From the NCBI GenBank assembly GCA_963205005.1, contig CAUJHW010000050.1:1-62569 (forward strand): a DNA stretch of 62,569 nucleotides, read 5' to 3'. The notes beneath the pieces are model-generated. The model was given only the letters and a program-made list of their open reading frames with translations. It was not told the origin of the DNA and did not search any database. The translations under genes and the position numbers were made by a program. Source of the DNA: Pseudomonadota bacterium (GTDB taxonomy: Bacteria; Pseudomonadota; Alphaproteobacteria; Caulobacterales; Caulobacteraceae). This document shows, piece by piece, positions 9,426-18,074 of the stretch (position 1 is its first letter; each line of letters opens with the position of its first letter).

Positions 9426-10663
9426 GCGGGCAGCAGGGGCTGGAGGCGGGCCATGGCGTCATCGAGCGCGGCGCCCTGCCGGCCTGCGTAGGCCAGCGCG
9501 GCCTCGCCCATGCGGCGGACGATCATCGGGTTGTCGAGCAGACCGGCGATGTGCCCAGCGAGGGCCGCGCCGTCGGCGGCCTCTATGGCGCAGGCCTCGG
9601 CGAACATCTCCGCATAGACGTCCGCGGCGTTGAAGGCGAAGCGCCCGGTCAGGATCGGCCGCCCGATCCGCGCCGGCTCCATCGGGTTGTGCCCGCCGAT
9701 GCCGGGGACGAACCCGCCGCCCATCACCACGACGTCGGCCAGGCGGAAGAACAGGCCGAGTTCGCCCAGGGTGTCGGCGACATATACCCCGCCGGGCGCC
9801 GAGCCCTGGCTGCGCAGGCCCGCGCCCAGCATCTCGGCGATCTCCGGTCCCCGGTCCGGATGCCGGGGCGCGATCACCAGGGCGGCGTTGCGGCCGGCGC
9901 GGCGGACGGCATTGGCGATCAGCGGCTCCTCGCCCGGATGCGTGCTGGCGGCCAGGACCACCTTGCGGCCCGTGTACGCCGCGCGCAGGCGGTCCAGTTC
10001 GGCGGTGTCGCAGGGCAGGGGGTCGCCGATCAGCTTCAGGTTCAGCCGGGGCCCCGGGACCGCACCCAGGCGCCGCAGGTGGCCGTCGGTGGCGTCGTCC
10101 TGCGGCAGGATCAGGTCGAAGGCCGACAGCAGGGCGCGGGCCGAGGCCGGCCGCCGGGCCCAGCCGTCAGCGCTCTTCCGAGTCATGCGGGCCGACAGCA
10201 GCGCCAGCCGAACGCCCCGGGCCTTCGCCTGCAGGATCAGGTTGGGCCAGAGCTCACTCTCGACAAACACCGCCAGCCCGGGCTTCCAGTGGTCGAGGAA
10301 GCGGCCCACCGCGCCGGGTCCGTCCACCGGGGCGAACTGGTGGATCACGCCGTCGGGCAGCCGTTGCGCCAGCAGCGCTGCCGCCGTCACCGTGCCGGAC
10401 GTGACGAGGATCGTCAGATCGGGCCGCCGCGCCCGCAGCGCCGTCACCAGCGGCAGCAGCGAGGTGGTCTCGCCGACACTTACGCCGTGCAGCCAGACCA
10501 GAGGCCCGCCGGGGCGAGGCTGGCCGGAGCGCCCCAGCCGTTCGCCCAGCCGGGCGGCATCTTCCTTGCCGCGACGGGCGCGGGCCCGCAGCAGGCCGGG
10601 AGCCAGGGGCTCCAGCAGTGCGGTGGCCGCGCCGTAGAGCGCCAGCGGCAGGGGCCGGCTCAC
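9422..10663 (-). CDS. waaA: 3-deoxy-D-manno-octulosonic acid (Kdo) transferase
   Basis: 413 aa. WaaA/KdtA attaches Kdo to lipid A precursor. Typical family stretches are LVWLHGVSVGETTSLLPLV, FAPVDGPGAVGRFLDHWKP, FVESELWPNLI, VLAASTHPGEE, APRHPDR and GIGGHNPMEPARIGRPIL. The N-terminal hydrophobic stretch anchors it to the membrane. Four-bp overlaps with both the CDF gene upstream and lpxK downstream indicate translational coupling. Confidence 0.96.
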   Translation of the reverse strand: MSRPLPLALYGAATALLEPLAPGLLRARARRGKEDAARLGERLGRSGQPRPGGPLVWLHGVSVGETTSLLPLVTALRARRPDLTILVTSGTVTAAALLAQRLPDGVIHQFAPVDGPGAVGRFLDHWKPGLAVFVESELWPNLILQAKARGVRLALLSARMTRKSADGWARRPASARALLSAFDLILPQDDATDGHLRRLGAVPGPRLNLKLIGDPLPCDTAELDRLRAAYTGRKVVLAASTHPGEEPLIANAVRRAGRNAALVIAPRHPDRGPEIAEMLGAGLRSQGSAPGGVYVADTLGELGLFFRLADVVVMGGGFVPGIGGHNPMEPARIGRPILTGRFAFNAADVYAEMFAEACAIEAADGAALAGHIAGLLDNPMIVRRMGEAALAYAGRQGAALDDAMARLQPLLPA

Positions 10664-11631
10664 ACAACCTCGGCCGGTGCAAGCCGGCAGGCGCGGGCGG
10701 GGTCAGTCTCGATCTGCAGGGTGGCGTGGTCGATCCGGAACCGTTCGGAGAGGCCGTCGCAGGCGGCGTGCAGGAAGCTGTCGGCATCGGTGTTCTGCGG
10801 GCGCAGGACGTGGGCGGTGAGCGCCGTCTCGGTGGTGCTCATGGCCCAGATGTGCAGGTCGTGCACGTCCTCGACGCCGGGCTGCGCGGCAAGCCAGCGG
10901 CGCACCTCATCCACGTCGATGCCGCGCGGGGCGGCGTCCATCGCCAGGTCCACCGAGTCCCGCAGCAGGCCCCAGGTTCCGAGCACGATGACGCCGACGA
11001 TGATCAGGCTCAGCGCCGGGTCGATCCAGGTGATTCCGGTGAGCGCGATGACCAGGGCGCCGGCGACCACGGTCAGCGACACCCCGGCGTCGGCGGCCAT
11101 GTGCAGGAAGGCGCCACGGACGTTGAGGTCCGACTGGCTGCCGCGCATGAACAGCAGCGCCGTGGCGCCGTTGATCAGCACGCCCAGGGCGGCGGTCAGC
11201 ATGACGATGGGGGCGTCGATCGGCGCCGGCTCGCCGAAGCGGCGGATGGCTTCGGACACGATCGCGCCGACGGCCACCAGCAGCAGCACCGCGTTGGCCA
11301 GCGAGGCCAGGATCGTGCCCTTGCGCAGGCCGTAGGTGCGGCGCCCCGCCGGCGCGCGGCGGGCCAGTATGGTAGCGCCCCAGGCCAGCAGCAGCGACAG
11401 CACATCCGACATGTTGTGGCCGGCATCGGCCAGCAGCGCGAGCGACCCCGTCCACAGGCCCGCGCCGACCTCGGCCGCCACGAAGCCCAGATTCAGCACC
11501 ACGCCGATGGCGAAGGCGCGGCCCATGCTGGCCGGGACATGGTGATGGTGGCCGCCGTGACCGTGGCCATGATCGTGGTGATCATGTTCGTGGTGGTCGT
11601 GCGCGCCGTGGGCCATGGGCCTATGTCTCAC
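10660..11631 (-). CDS. Cation diffusion facilitator (zinc-type) exporter
   Basis: 323 aa. A His/Asp-rich N-terminus (residues ~8-34, HDHHEHDHHDHGHGHGG) precedes six predicted membrane helices. The metal site residues are HxxxD in helix 2 (DAGHNMSD) and HxxxD in helix 5 (FLHMAADAG), the HD-HD arrangement linked with Zn/Cd selectivity in ZitB/CzcD relatives. A cytoplasmic C-terminal domain follows (VEDVHDLHIWAMS). It exports zinc in exchange for protons. It is embedded between the DUF374 acyltransferase and waaA with 4-bp overlaps on both sides, an unusual place for this gene. Confidence 0.92.
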   Translation of the reverse strand: MRHRPMAHGAHDHHEHDHHDHGHGHGGHHHHVPASMGRAFAIGVVLNLGFVAAEVGAGLWTGSLALLADAGHNMSDVLSLLLAWGATILARRAPAGRRTYGLRKGTILASLANAVLLLVAVGAIVSEAIRRFGEPAPIDAPIVMLTAALGVLINGATALLFMRGSQSDLNVRGAFLHMAADAGVSLTVVAGALVIALTGITWIDPALSLIIVGVIVLGTWGLLRDSVDLAMDAAPRGIDVDEVRRWLAAQPGVEDVHDLHIWAMSTTETALTAHVLRPQNTDADSFLHAACDGLSERFRIDHATLQIETDPARACRLAPAEVV

Positions 11632-12356
11632 CGCTCGGCGGGCGGATCAATGCGGCTGGCGGCGACCATCCCCTCCGCCCGGCGCGTGGCGGCGGAGAGG
11701 CGGGCGGACCAGTCGGCGATCAGGCTCTGGACCAGGGCGTCGTCGGCGTCGGGCGGGACCGTCAGCGGGCCTTCCCAGACCACGGCGCCGCGGCCGAACG
11801 GGCGGGCGAACATAACCTTGTCCCAGGTCTTCTCCGCTTGCCAGGCGGGGCTGGCGGCGATGCCCATCAGGAAGACCGGCTGTCCGGAGCGCTTCGCGAT
11901 CTGCAGCGAGCCGGCGGCGATCACCTCGTTGGGGCCGCGCGGGCCGTCGGGGGTGACGACCAGGGCGCCGCCGCCCTTCACCCAGTTGGTGGCTTCGCGG
12001 ATCGCGGCGACGGCCTGCCGCATCTTCTCGGTGTCGCCCTTCTTGGCCGACGAGACCCGGATTGCCGGGAAGCCGGACATGGCCAGCGCCCGGGCGATGA
12101 ACTCCCCGTCCGCCGAGGGCGAGATCAGCGCCTTTGTGCGCTTGCGCCACCACTGCGGGGCGGTGGCGAGGCAGAGCGGGATGCGGCCATGCCAGAACAG
12201 CGCGATGGCGCCGGTCGTGTCGTCGGCCAGCACGGGCTCGACGCAGGCGAGGTTCTCGTGCCGCCAGCGGACCGTGCGCAGCACCACCCGCAGATAGGCG
12301 CCCAGCAGCCACCCCAGCACCGCCTGCACCCCGTCGCTGCGCAGGAAGGCCTTCAC
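11628..12356 (-). CDS. DUF374 lysophospholipid acyltransferase family protein
   Basis: 242 aa. Contains ALFWHGRIPLCL (the HxxxP form of the acyltransferase motif) and GALVVTPDGPRGPNEVIAAGSLQIAKRSG, characteristic of the DUF374 branch of the LPLAT superfamily that sits next to waaA in many alphaproteobacteria. It is probably a membrane-associated acyltransferase acting on lipid A or an intermediate; the exact acceptor is not known. Its ATG overlaps the msbA-like stop by 4 bp. Confidence 0.88.
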   Translation of the reverse strand: MKAFLRSDGVQAVLGWLLGAYLRVVLRTVRWRHENLACVEPVLADDTTGAIALFWHGRIPLCLATAPQWWRKRTKALISPSADGEFIARALAMSGFPAIRVSSAKKGDTEKMRQAVAAIREATNWVKGGGALVVTPDGPRGPNEVIAAGSLQIAKRSGQPVFLMGIAASPAWQAEKTWDKVMFARPFGRGAVVWEGPLTVPPDADDALVQSLIADWSARLSAATRRAEGMVAASRIDPPAER

Positions 12357-14128
12357 GCGGGCGTCTCCGCCTCCAGATCCTGGCTCTTCGCCAGCCGGGC
12401 GTAGAGGCCGCCGGCCTTCACCAGGCTGTCGTGGTCGCCGGTCTCGACGATCCGGCCCCGGTCGATGACGTGGATGCGGTCGGCGCCCCGCACGGTCGAC
12501 AGCCGGTGGGCGATCAGGATGGTGGTCCGGCCGGCCATCAGCCGTTTCAGCGCCGCCTGCACCTGGGCCTCGCTCTCGGTGTCCAGCGCGCTGGTGGCCT
12601 CGTCCAGCAGCAGGATCGGGGCGTCCTTCAGGAAGGCGCGCGCGATGGCGATCCGCTGCCGCTGGCCGCCCGACAGCCGGGTCCCGGCCTCGCCGGCCGA
12701 GGTCTGGTAGCCCTTCGCCAGTTCGCCGATGAACTCGTGGGCGGCGGCCGCCTTCGCGGCGGCCTCGACTTCGGCGTCGGTGGCGTCGGGTCGGGCGTAG
12801 GCAATGTTGGCGCGGATCGTGTCGTCGAACAGGAAGGGTTCCTGGGTGACCAGCGCGATGTGGTGGCGCAGCGAGGCCAGCCCCACGTCGCGCACGTCCT
12901 GGCCGTCGAGGGTCACCCGGCCCGAGGTCGCGTCATAGAAGCGGGGGATCAGGTTGAGGATGGTGGTCTTGCCGCTGCCCGACGGTCCGACCAGGGCCAC
13001 GGTCTCGCCCCTTCGCACCTCGAAGGTCACCTCGCTGAGGGTCGGCGGGCCGTCGGCGCCATAGCTGAAACCGACATCCTCGAAACGGATGGTCGCCTGG
13101 CTGAGCGCCAGCGGCGCGGCGCCGGGCTGCTCGCGCACCTCGGGCTCGACGTCCAGCGCCGCGAACAGCCTGCGCGCCGCCGACAGCCCCTCGGCGAAGA
13201 CCGTCTGCAGGTTGGCGAGCTGGCGCAGGGACTGCGACGCCACCCCCAGGGCGGCCATGAAGGCCACGAAGGCGCCGACGGTCATCCCGCCCTGCCGGGC
13301 GCGCCATCCCGCATAGCCGATCACCACGGCCATGATCAGGGTCATCAGCAGTTCGGTGGCGGGCGCGGCGCGGGCGCGTGCGTTGGCGCCTTTCACCAGA
13401 TGGTCCTGACGGCGGCGGACCACCTCAGCGACGCGGGCCTCCTCATAGGCCTCGCGGTTCTCCAGCTTGACGACGCGCACGCCGTCCAGGCTCTCCATGA
13501 TCGCTGTGGAGAGCGCCGAGGTCTCGGCCATGGCGCCCTTGGCCGCCTTGGTCGTGCGTTTGGCGAAGCGCCGCATGATCCAGGTGGCCAGCGGGGCGGC
13601 GATCACCAGCACGATCGACAGCAGCCGGTCATTGGAGACCATCACCGAGATCGCGCCGATCACGATCAGGGCGTGCTGGGTGTAGTTGATGATCCCGGAC
13701 GTCGCCGCCTCGCGGATCAGGCCGGCGTCATACAGCACCGAGGCGACATAGCTGCCGGAGTGCCGGCTGCGCAGGTGGGCCAGGTCCGCCCGCACCAGCT
13801 TGCCGAACAGCTGAACCTGGATGTCGCCGACCACGGCGTTGCCGATCCGGTTGACCAGGGTGGCCTGGGTCACCTGGGCGATTGCGCGGACGATGGCGTA
13901 GGCCGCGATGGTCAGCGGCAGGACGATCAGCGTCCCGGGCTTGGGCGTGCCGATCAGGTCGTTGGTTGCGGGCTCGAGGATCTGCACCAGCAGGGTGGTG
14001 AAAACGGCGGCGACGATCCCGGCGGCCAGCGCGCCGGCCCACGCCGGCCAGCGCGGCCGCAGATAGACGCCCGCCACCCGCGCGATCAGGGCGCGGGCGG
14101 AAAGCTCGGGCGGATCGCGCTCGCTCAT
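12353..14128 (-). CDS. msbA: Lipid A export ABC transporter (MsbA-like), permease-ATPase fusion
   Basis: 591 aa half-transporter. N-terminal membrane domain with about six helices, then the ATPase with Walker A GPSGSGKTT, signature TRLSGGQRQRIAIARA and Walker B ILLLDEATSALD, ending with AHRLSTVRGADRI. Position at the head of the DUF374-CDF-waaA-lpxK operon strongly suggests flipping of core-lipid A across the inner membrane. The start is 94 bp from the divergent phosphatase gene, so the operon promoter should lie in that gap. Confidence 0.9.
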   Translation of the reverse strand: MSERDPPELSARALIARVAGVYLRPRWPAWAGALAAGIVAAVFTTLLVQILEPATNDLIGTPKPGTLIVLPLTIAAYAIVRAIAQVTQATLVNRIGNAVVGDIQVQLFGKLVRADLAHLRSRHSGSYVASVLYDAGLIREAATSGIINYTQHALIVIGAISVMVSNDRLLSIVLVIAAPLATWIMRRFAKRTTKAAKGAMAETSALSTAIMESLDGVRVVKLENREAYEEARVAEVVRRRQDHLVKGANARARAAPATELLMTLIMAVVIGYAGWRARQGGMTVGAFVAFMAALGVASQSLRQLANLQTVFAEGLSAARRLFAALDVEPEVREQPGAAPLALSQATIRFEDVGFSYGADGPPTLSEVTFEVRRGETVALVGPSGSGKTTILNLIPRFYDATSGRVTLDGQDVRDVGLASLRHHIALVTQEPFLFDDTIRANIAYARPDATDAEVEAAAKAAAAHEFIGELAKGYQTSAGEAGTRLSGGQRQRIAIARAFLKDAPILLLDEATSALDTESEAQVQAALKRLMAGRTTILIAHRLSTVRGADRIHVIDRGRIVETGDHDSLVKAGGLYARLAKSQDLEAETPA

Positions 14129-14222
14129 GGGGCTGGGATCGGACGTTGCGGGGCCGGCGTCAAGCGGGGGCGCTGCAGGCGCGGCTCTTCCGTCGTCGCC
14201 CGGCGCGCCTTACCTAGCCCCC

Positions 14223-14906
14223 ATGACGGATGCGCCCGCCGAGGACCGGTTTGACCTGAAGAGCCCCGCCGGGCGGGCGAAGGCCTATGCCGACTACCTC
14301 TGGAACGACCACGCCTATCTGCGGCTGGGGTTTTCCAACGCCCACTGGATCTCCGAGGAACTGGTGCGGGCCAACCAGCCCTGGCCGCACCAGATCGCCG
14401 AGTGGAAGGCGCGGGGTATCAAGACCATCGTCAACCTGCGCGGCGGGTTCGACGCCAGCTTCCATGCGCTGGAGAAGGACGCCTGCGAGCGTCTGGGCCT
14501 GAACTTCGTCAACTTCACCATCACCTCGCGCGAGGTGCCCTCCCGCGACCGGGTGCTGGGCGCAAAGCGGCTGTTCGAGACCCTGAAGTATCCCGCGCTG
14601 AGGCACTGCAAGTCGGGCGCGGACCGGGCGGGCATCATGAGCGTGCTCTACATGCACTTCCGCAAGGGCCAGACGATCCGCGAGGCGCTGGACCAGCTGT
14701 CGCTGAAGTACCTGCACATCCGCCACGGCAAGACCGGTGTGCTCGACTACACCTTCGCCCGCTACCTCACCGAGGGCGAGCCGGCCGGGATGAGCTTCAT
14801 CGAGTGGGTCGAGAGCCCGATGTACGACCCCGCCGGCATGAAGGCCGACTTCCGGACGAACATGTGGGGCAACGCCCTGGTGGATGGGGTCCTGCGGCGG
14901 GAATGA
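14223..14906 (+). CDS. Tyrosine / dual-specificity phosphatase family protein
   Basis: 227 aa from ATG 14223. The P-loop CX5R signature is HCKSGADRAG with catalytic C129 and R135. The preceding INL-type segment (GIKTIVNLRGGFDASF) is typical of DSP/PTP-like cytoplasmic phosphatases. Placed divergently from msbA and ending at the repeat before DUF4170, it is bordered on both sides by lipid A genes, so an envelope or lipid-phosphate substrate is possible, but this is inference only. Confidence 0.82.
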   Translation: MTDAPAEDRFDLKSPAGRAKAYADYLWNDHAYLRLGFSNAHWISEELVRANQPWPHQIAEWKARGIKTIVNLRGGFDASFHALEKDACERLGLNFVNFTITSREVPSRDRVLGAKRLFETLKYPALRHCKSGADRAGIMSVLYMHFRKGQTIREALDQLSLKYLHIRHGKTGVLDYTFARYLTEGEPAGMSFIEWVESPMYDPAGMKADFRTNMWGNALVDGVLRRE

Positions 14907-14914
14907 TTTCCCAT

Positions 14915-15060
14915 TCCTCTCCCTCAGGGGGAGGGGGACCGCGAAGCGGTGGAGGGGGCTTCCGCCGCCGACTCAGCAAGGAAAGCGTGGCGGCACGGTC
15001 TGAGTGGAATCCCCCTCAGTCGGCGTTGCCGACAGCTCCCCCGGAGGGGGAGCAACTTCC
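14915..15060. repeat. Interspersed palindromic repeat, family A (copy 1)
   Basis: The left part (14915-14967) has a C-run/G-run hairpin, then GACCGCGAAGCGGTGG and GGGGGCTTCCGCC; it is nearly identical to 62461-62514. The right part (15007-15060) has a second hairpin with the arms CTCCCCCGGAGGGGGAG. No ORF is in this 160-bp gap. It separates the convergent phosphatase and DUF4170 genes. Confidence 0.8.
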
Positions 15061-15067
15061 GCACCCC

Positions 15068-15310
15068 TTAGTGCGTGTGGTCGTCGTCGGCGTCGGGGTT
15101 CAGGAGCTTGTGGGCGTGGATGAGGAAGTAGCGCATCAGGGCGTTGTCGACGGTCTGCTGGGCCTTGGCGCGCCAGGCGGCGGCGGCGTCCTGGTAGGTC
15201 GGGTAGGCGCCCACGAGGTCGACCCTGGAGAGGTCGGCGAACTCGGGGGTTCCCTCGAGGGACTTCAGTTCCCCGCCGATGACGAGGTGGAGGAGTTGTC
15301 TGTCAGGCAT
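15068..15310 (-). CDS. DUF4170 family small protein
   Basis: 80 aa. Starts MPDRQLLHLVIGGELKSLEG and contains VGAYPTYQDAAAAWRAKAQQTVDNA, then a His/Asp-rich tail (DADDDHTH). This matches the short DUF4170 proteins found beside waaA/cysQ-like genes in alphaproteobacteria. Function unknown. It starts 22 bp after the CysQ-like gene's stop, consistent with one operon. Confidence 0.85.
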   Translation of the reverse strand: MPDRQLLHLVIGGELKSLEGTPEFADLSRVDLVGAYPTYQDAAAAWRAKAQQTVDNALMRYFLIHAHKLLNPDADDDHTH

Positions 15311-15332
15311 GGTCAGTTCGTTTCAGTTGAAA

Positions 15333-16118
15333 TCATTTTGACGCGCCCATATGCCCAACGCGCGCCAGGATCAATGGGGCCAGGGCCGGTGTCGCGCAGA
15401 TCAGACTAGCCTGCGAGGGCCTAACCCGGTTGTAACGGAAGGCTTCTCCGTTGTGATCGCCGACGAAGCAGCCCGCCTCGCGCGCGATCAGATCGCCGGC
15501 GGCCACGTCCCAGTCGCTCTTGCGGACGGGCGCCACGGCGGCGTCGAACTCGCCGGCGGCGACCAGGCACATGCGGTAGGCGGTGGAGTTTCTGGGCTCG
15601 ACCCGCATGGCGGGCCACGGGCGCGGCCAGGCGGGATGCCGGAAGATGGCGGGATCGCCGGCCATGCGGCAGTCCTCAAGCACGGTGGTGGTGCTGGTGC
15701 GGATCGCCTCACCGTTCCGCGTGGCCCCCTGGCCGGCCATGGCCGCATAGGTCTCGCCGGTCTCCGGCGCGAACACCACGCCGGCCACGGCCCGACCATC
15801 CTCGACCACGGCGATCGCCACCGACCACCAGGGGCGGTCGTTCAGGAAGGCCCGCGTGCCGTCGATGGGATCGACCACGAAGATCCGGCGGCAGTCCAGG
15901 CGGTCGCGGGCGTCGGCGGTCTCCTCCGACAGCCAGCCGTAGTGCGGGCGGGCGGAGCGCAGGCGCTCGGTCAGCAGGGCGTCGGCCGCCAGGTCGGCGT
16001 TGGTGACCGGCGTGTTGTCTTCCTTGTGCTCGACCTCGAGGCCGTTGTGGCGGATGTCGCGCGCCAGCGCCCCGGCCGCGTGGGCGGCCTCGATGATCAG
16101 CGCGAGATCGTCGTTCAT
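15333..16118 (-). CDS. cysQ: 3'(2'),5'-bisphosphate nucleotidase / inositol monophosphatase family (CysQ-like)
   Basis: 261 aa. The Mg-binding motifs of the IMPase/CysQ fold are clear: WLSEET, IFVVDPIDGTRAF (DPIDGT) and DWDVAAGDLIAREAG. CysQ removes the 3'-phosphate of PAP(S), which would also fit the sulfotransferase at the left edge; inositol phosphatase activity is the alternative. The start overlaps the pmbA stop by 4 bp. Confidence 0.87.
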   Translation of the reverse strand: MNDDLALIIEAAHAAGALARDIRHNGLEVEHKEDNTPVTNADLAADALLTERLRSARPHYGWLSEETADARDRLDCRRIFVVDPIDGTRAFLNDRPWWSVAIAVVEDGRAVAGVVFAPETGETYAAMAGQGATRNGEAIRTSTTTVLEDCRMAGDPAIFRHPAWPRPWPAMRVEPRNSTAYRMCLVAAGEFDAAVAPVRKSDWDVAAGDLIAREAGCFVGDHNGEAFRYNRVRPSQASLICATPALAPLILARVGHMGASK

Positions 16119-17446
16119 CGGCCGGCGATGGCCAGCCCATCCACCAGCAGGGACGGCGCGTTGGACGAGCCGCGGATCTCAAGGTCCGCGCCCGGGACCA
16201 CGCGGGCGAAGATGTCGAGCAGGTTGCCGGCTACAGTGATCTCGTTGACCGGATAGGCCAGCTCGCCGTTCTCGAACCAGAAGCCCGAGCAACCCACCGA
16301 CCAGTCGCCGGTGTTGCCGTTCAGCGAGGGGCCGAACATCGAGGTGACCAGCAGGCCGGTTCCGGCGTCCTTCATCAGCCCGGCCTGGTCGCGGTCGCCG
16401 GGGTGGAAGGTCAGGTTGGTGGTCGAGACGCCGGGCGGGCCGGCCAGGCCGCGCGAGGCGTGGCCGGTGGTGGTGAGACCGAGCTGGCGGGCGGCCGAGG
16501 AGTTCAGCAGCCAGGTGGTCAGCACGCCGTCGTCGATCAGGTTGCGCGCCTGGTTGGCCACGCCCTCGTCGTCATAGGGGGTGGAGCCCAGGCCGCGCGG
16601 CTTGTGCGGGTCGTCGCGGATCACGATGCCCTTCGCGAAGATCTGCTGGCCCAGCTTGTCCTTCAGGAACGACGTGCCGCGGGCGATCGAGGTTCCGGAA
16701 ATGGCGCCGATCAGCGGGCTCATCAGCGAGCCGGCCAGGCGGTTCTCGAAGATCACCGGGGCGGTGGTCGAGGCGATCTTGCGGGCGCCCAGCCGGGCGG
16801 CGGCCCGGCGGCCGGCCTCGGTTCCCAGACTCTCGGGGCTGGGCAGGTCGGCCTGCCAGCGGGCGGTGCGGCCGTCATAGCCGGTCTCCATGCCGTCGGC
16901 GTCGCCTGCAATGGCCGAGGCGCCGATGGAGAAGCCCGAGGCGCGGTGGACGCCCGCAAAGCCGCCGCTGGTGACCATGGTCCACTCTGACGACGACCAG
17001 GAGCCGCTGCCGCCGTCGGAGTTGGTCACGCCGGGCACGGCGCGGGCGGCGGCCTCGGCGGCGCGGGCGCGGGCCTCCAGCTCGACGGGCGAGGGTTCGG
17101 TGGAATCGTAGAGGTCGAGATCGGGCCGGGCGCCGCTGGCGAGTCGGGCGGGATCGGCCAGGCCGGCGTAGGGGTCTTCCGGCGCGAGCCTGGCCATGGC
17201 GACGGCCCGCTCCACCAGCTTTGCCCGGGCCTCGGCGGAGATGTCCGAGCCGGACACCGTGGCCTGCCGCTGGCCGACGAAGACCCGCAGGCCGAGGTCG
17301 CGGGACTCCTCGCGCTCGACTTCCTCCAGCTCGCCGGTCCGCACCGAGATCGAAAGGCTGCGGCGCTGGGCGCCCACGGCTTCGGCGGCGTCGGCGCCCG
17401 CCCGGAGGGCCGCGGCCACGACGTCGTTCAGAAGGGTCTCATCCAT
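16115..17446 (-). CDS. pmbA: TldD/PmbA family metallopeptidase, PmbA subunit
   Basis: 443 aa from the ATG at 17446 (MDETLLNDVVAAALRAGADA). Matches PmbA (TldE): SISVRTGELEEVEREESRDLGLRVFVG at the N-terminus, then GTSIARGTSFLKDKLGQQIF, DDEGVANQARNLIDDGVLTTWLLNSSAARQLGL and VGCSGFWFENGELAYPVNEITVAGNL at the C-terminus. With TldD it makes a heterodimeric protease for peptide maturation; TldD is not in the window. The reading frame continues open far upstream, but only this start gives the family N-terminus. Confidence 0.92.
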   Translation of the reverse strand: MDETLLNDVVAAALRAGADAAEAVGAQRRSLSISVRTGELEEVEREESRDLGLRVFVGQRQATVSGSDISAEARAKLVERAVAMARLAPEDPYAGLADPARLASGARPDLDLYDSTEPSPVELEARARAAEAAARAVPGVTNSDGGSGSWSSSEWTMVTSGGFAGVHRASGFSIGASAIAGDADGMETGYDGRTARWQADLPSPESLGTEAGRRAAARLGARKIASTTAPVIFENRLAGSLMSPLIGAISGTSIARGTSFLKDKLGQQIFAKGIVIRDDPHKPRGLGSTPYDDEGVANQARNLIDDGVLTTWLLNSSAARQLGLTTTGHASRGLAGPPGVSTTNLTFHPGDRDQAGLMKDAGTGLLVTSMFGPSLNGNTGDWSVGCSGFWFENGELAYPVNEITVAGNLLDIFARVVPGADLEIRGSSNAPSLLVDGLAIAGR

Positions 17447-17539
17447 AGGGGGGATATGGCGGACCCGAGGGGCGCGAACAAGCCGGCGAGGCGTCGCGGG
17501 GGGCCAAAGGCGCGCGAAGCGGCGCCTTCCGAGATCTGG

Positions 17540-17614
17540 AACCACGGATACACGCGGATTCACACGGATCGGCGATGGGCGCCCATCCGTGTGGCTCCGT
17601 GTGCATCTGTGGTT
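17540..17614. repeat. Inverted repeat of the 'ACACGGAT' type
   Basis: Two 30-nt arms, 17540-17569 and 17585-17614, can pair with only a few mismatches (AACCACGGATACACGCGG against AACCACAGATGCACACGG). The arms themselves are built from short ACAC/CGGAT units. It occupies the 212-bp gap between the MAPEG gene and pmbA, where I see no coding capacity. Confidence 0.7.
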
Positions 17615-17658
17615 TGAACTTAAGGCGTGTCCGCTGGCGCGGACCCTCAAGACCGGCC

Positions 17659-18060
17659 CTACGGCACCGCGTAGAACAGCAGCGCCGCGGCCAGGGCCAC
17701 ATAGGCGATCCAGGTGGCCAGCACGCCGAAGGTGCGGAAGGCCGACACGCCGGTGGATCGCGACAGGCCGACCGCGTGCAGCACCCGGCCGGAAAACAGC
17801 AGGAAGCCGATGGGATGGATCACCAGCGGCATGGCGCCCGCCATCGCCAGGATGCCCAGTCCGGCCAGGGCGGCGGGGACATATTCGGTGGCGTTGCCGA
17901 AAGCGCGCATCGCCTGGGTCAGGGCCGGCACGTCGCCGTCGCCGATCAGCACCATGTGCTTGCGCCGCTGACGGGTGACCAGCACCGCCAGCACCAGCAG
18001 GACGATGATGTTGAGCCCGGCCCAGAGGGCGGCGGCGTGCGCGGAGGCCAGAGTATCCAT
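17659..18060 (-). CDS. MAPEG family membrane protein
   Basis: 133 aa with four predicted membrane helices. The family signature is AFGNATEYVPAALAGLGIL (helix 2, the glutathione-binding region of MAPEG proteins), followed by HPIGFLLFSGRVLHAVG. Bacterial MAPEG members are small glutathione-transferase-like membrane enzymes; the substrate is unknown. It starts 14 bp after the ubiD stop, so it is probably cotranscribed with ubiD. Confidence 0.87.
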   Translation of the reverse strand: MDTLASAHAAALWAGLNIIVLLVLAVLVTRQRRKHMVLIGDGDVPALTQAMRAFGNATEYVPAALAGLGILAMAGAMPLVIHPIGFLLFSGRVLHAVGLSRSTGVSAFRTFGVLATWIAYVALAAALLFYAVP

Positions 18061-18074
18061 GACGCCTGCTTATC

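Noticed and set aside
12134..14254. Plus-strand open frame of about 700 codons opposite msbA
   Set aside because: Shadow of the msbA codons; no recognisable domain.
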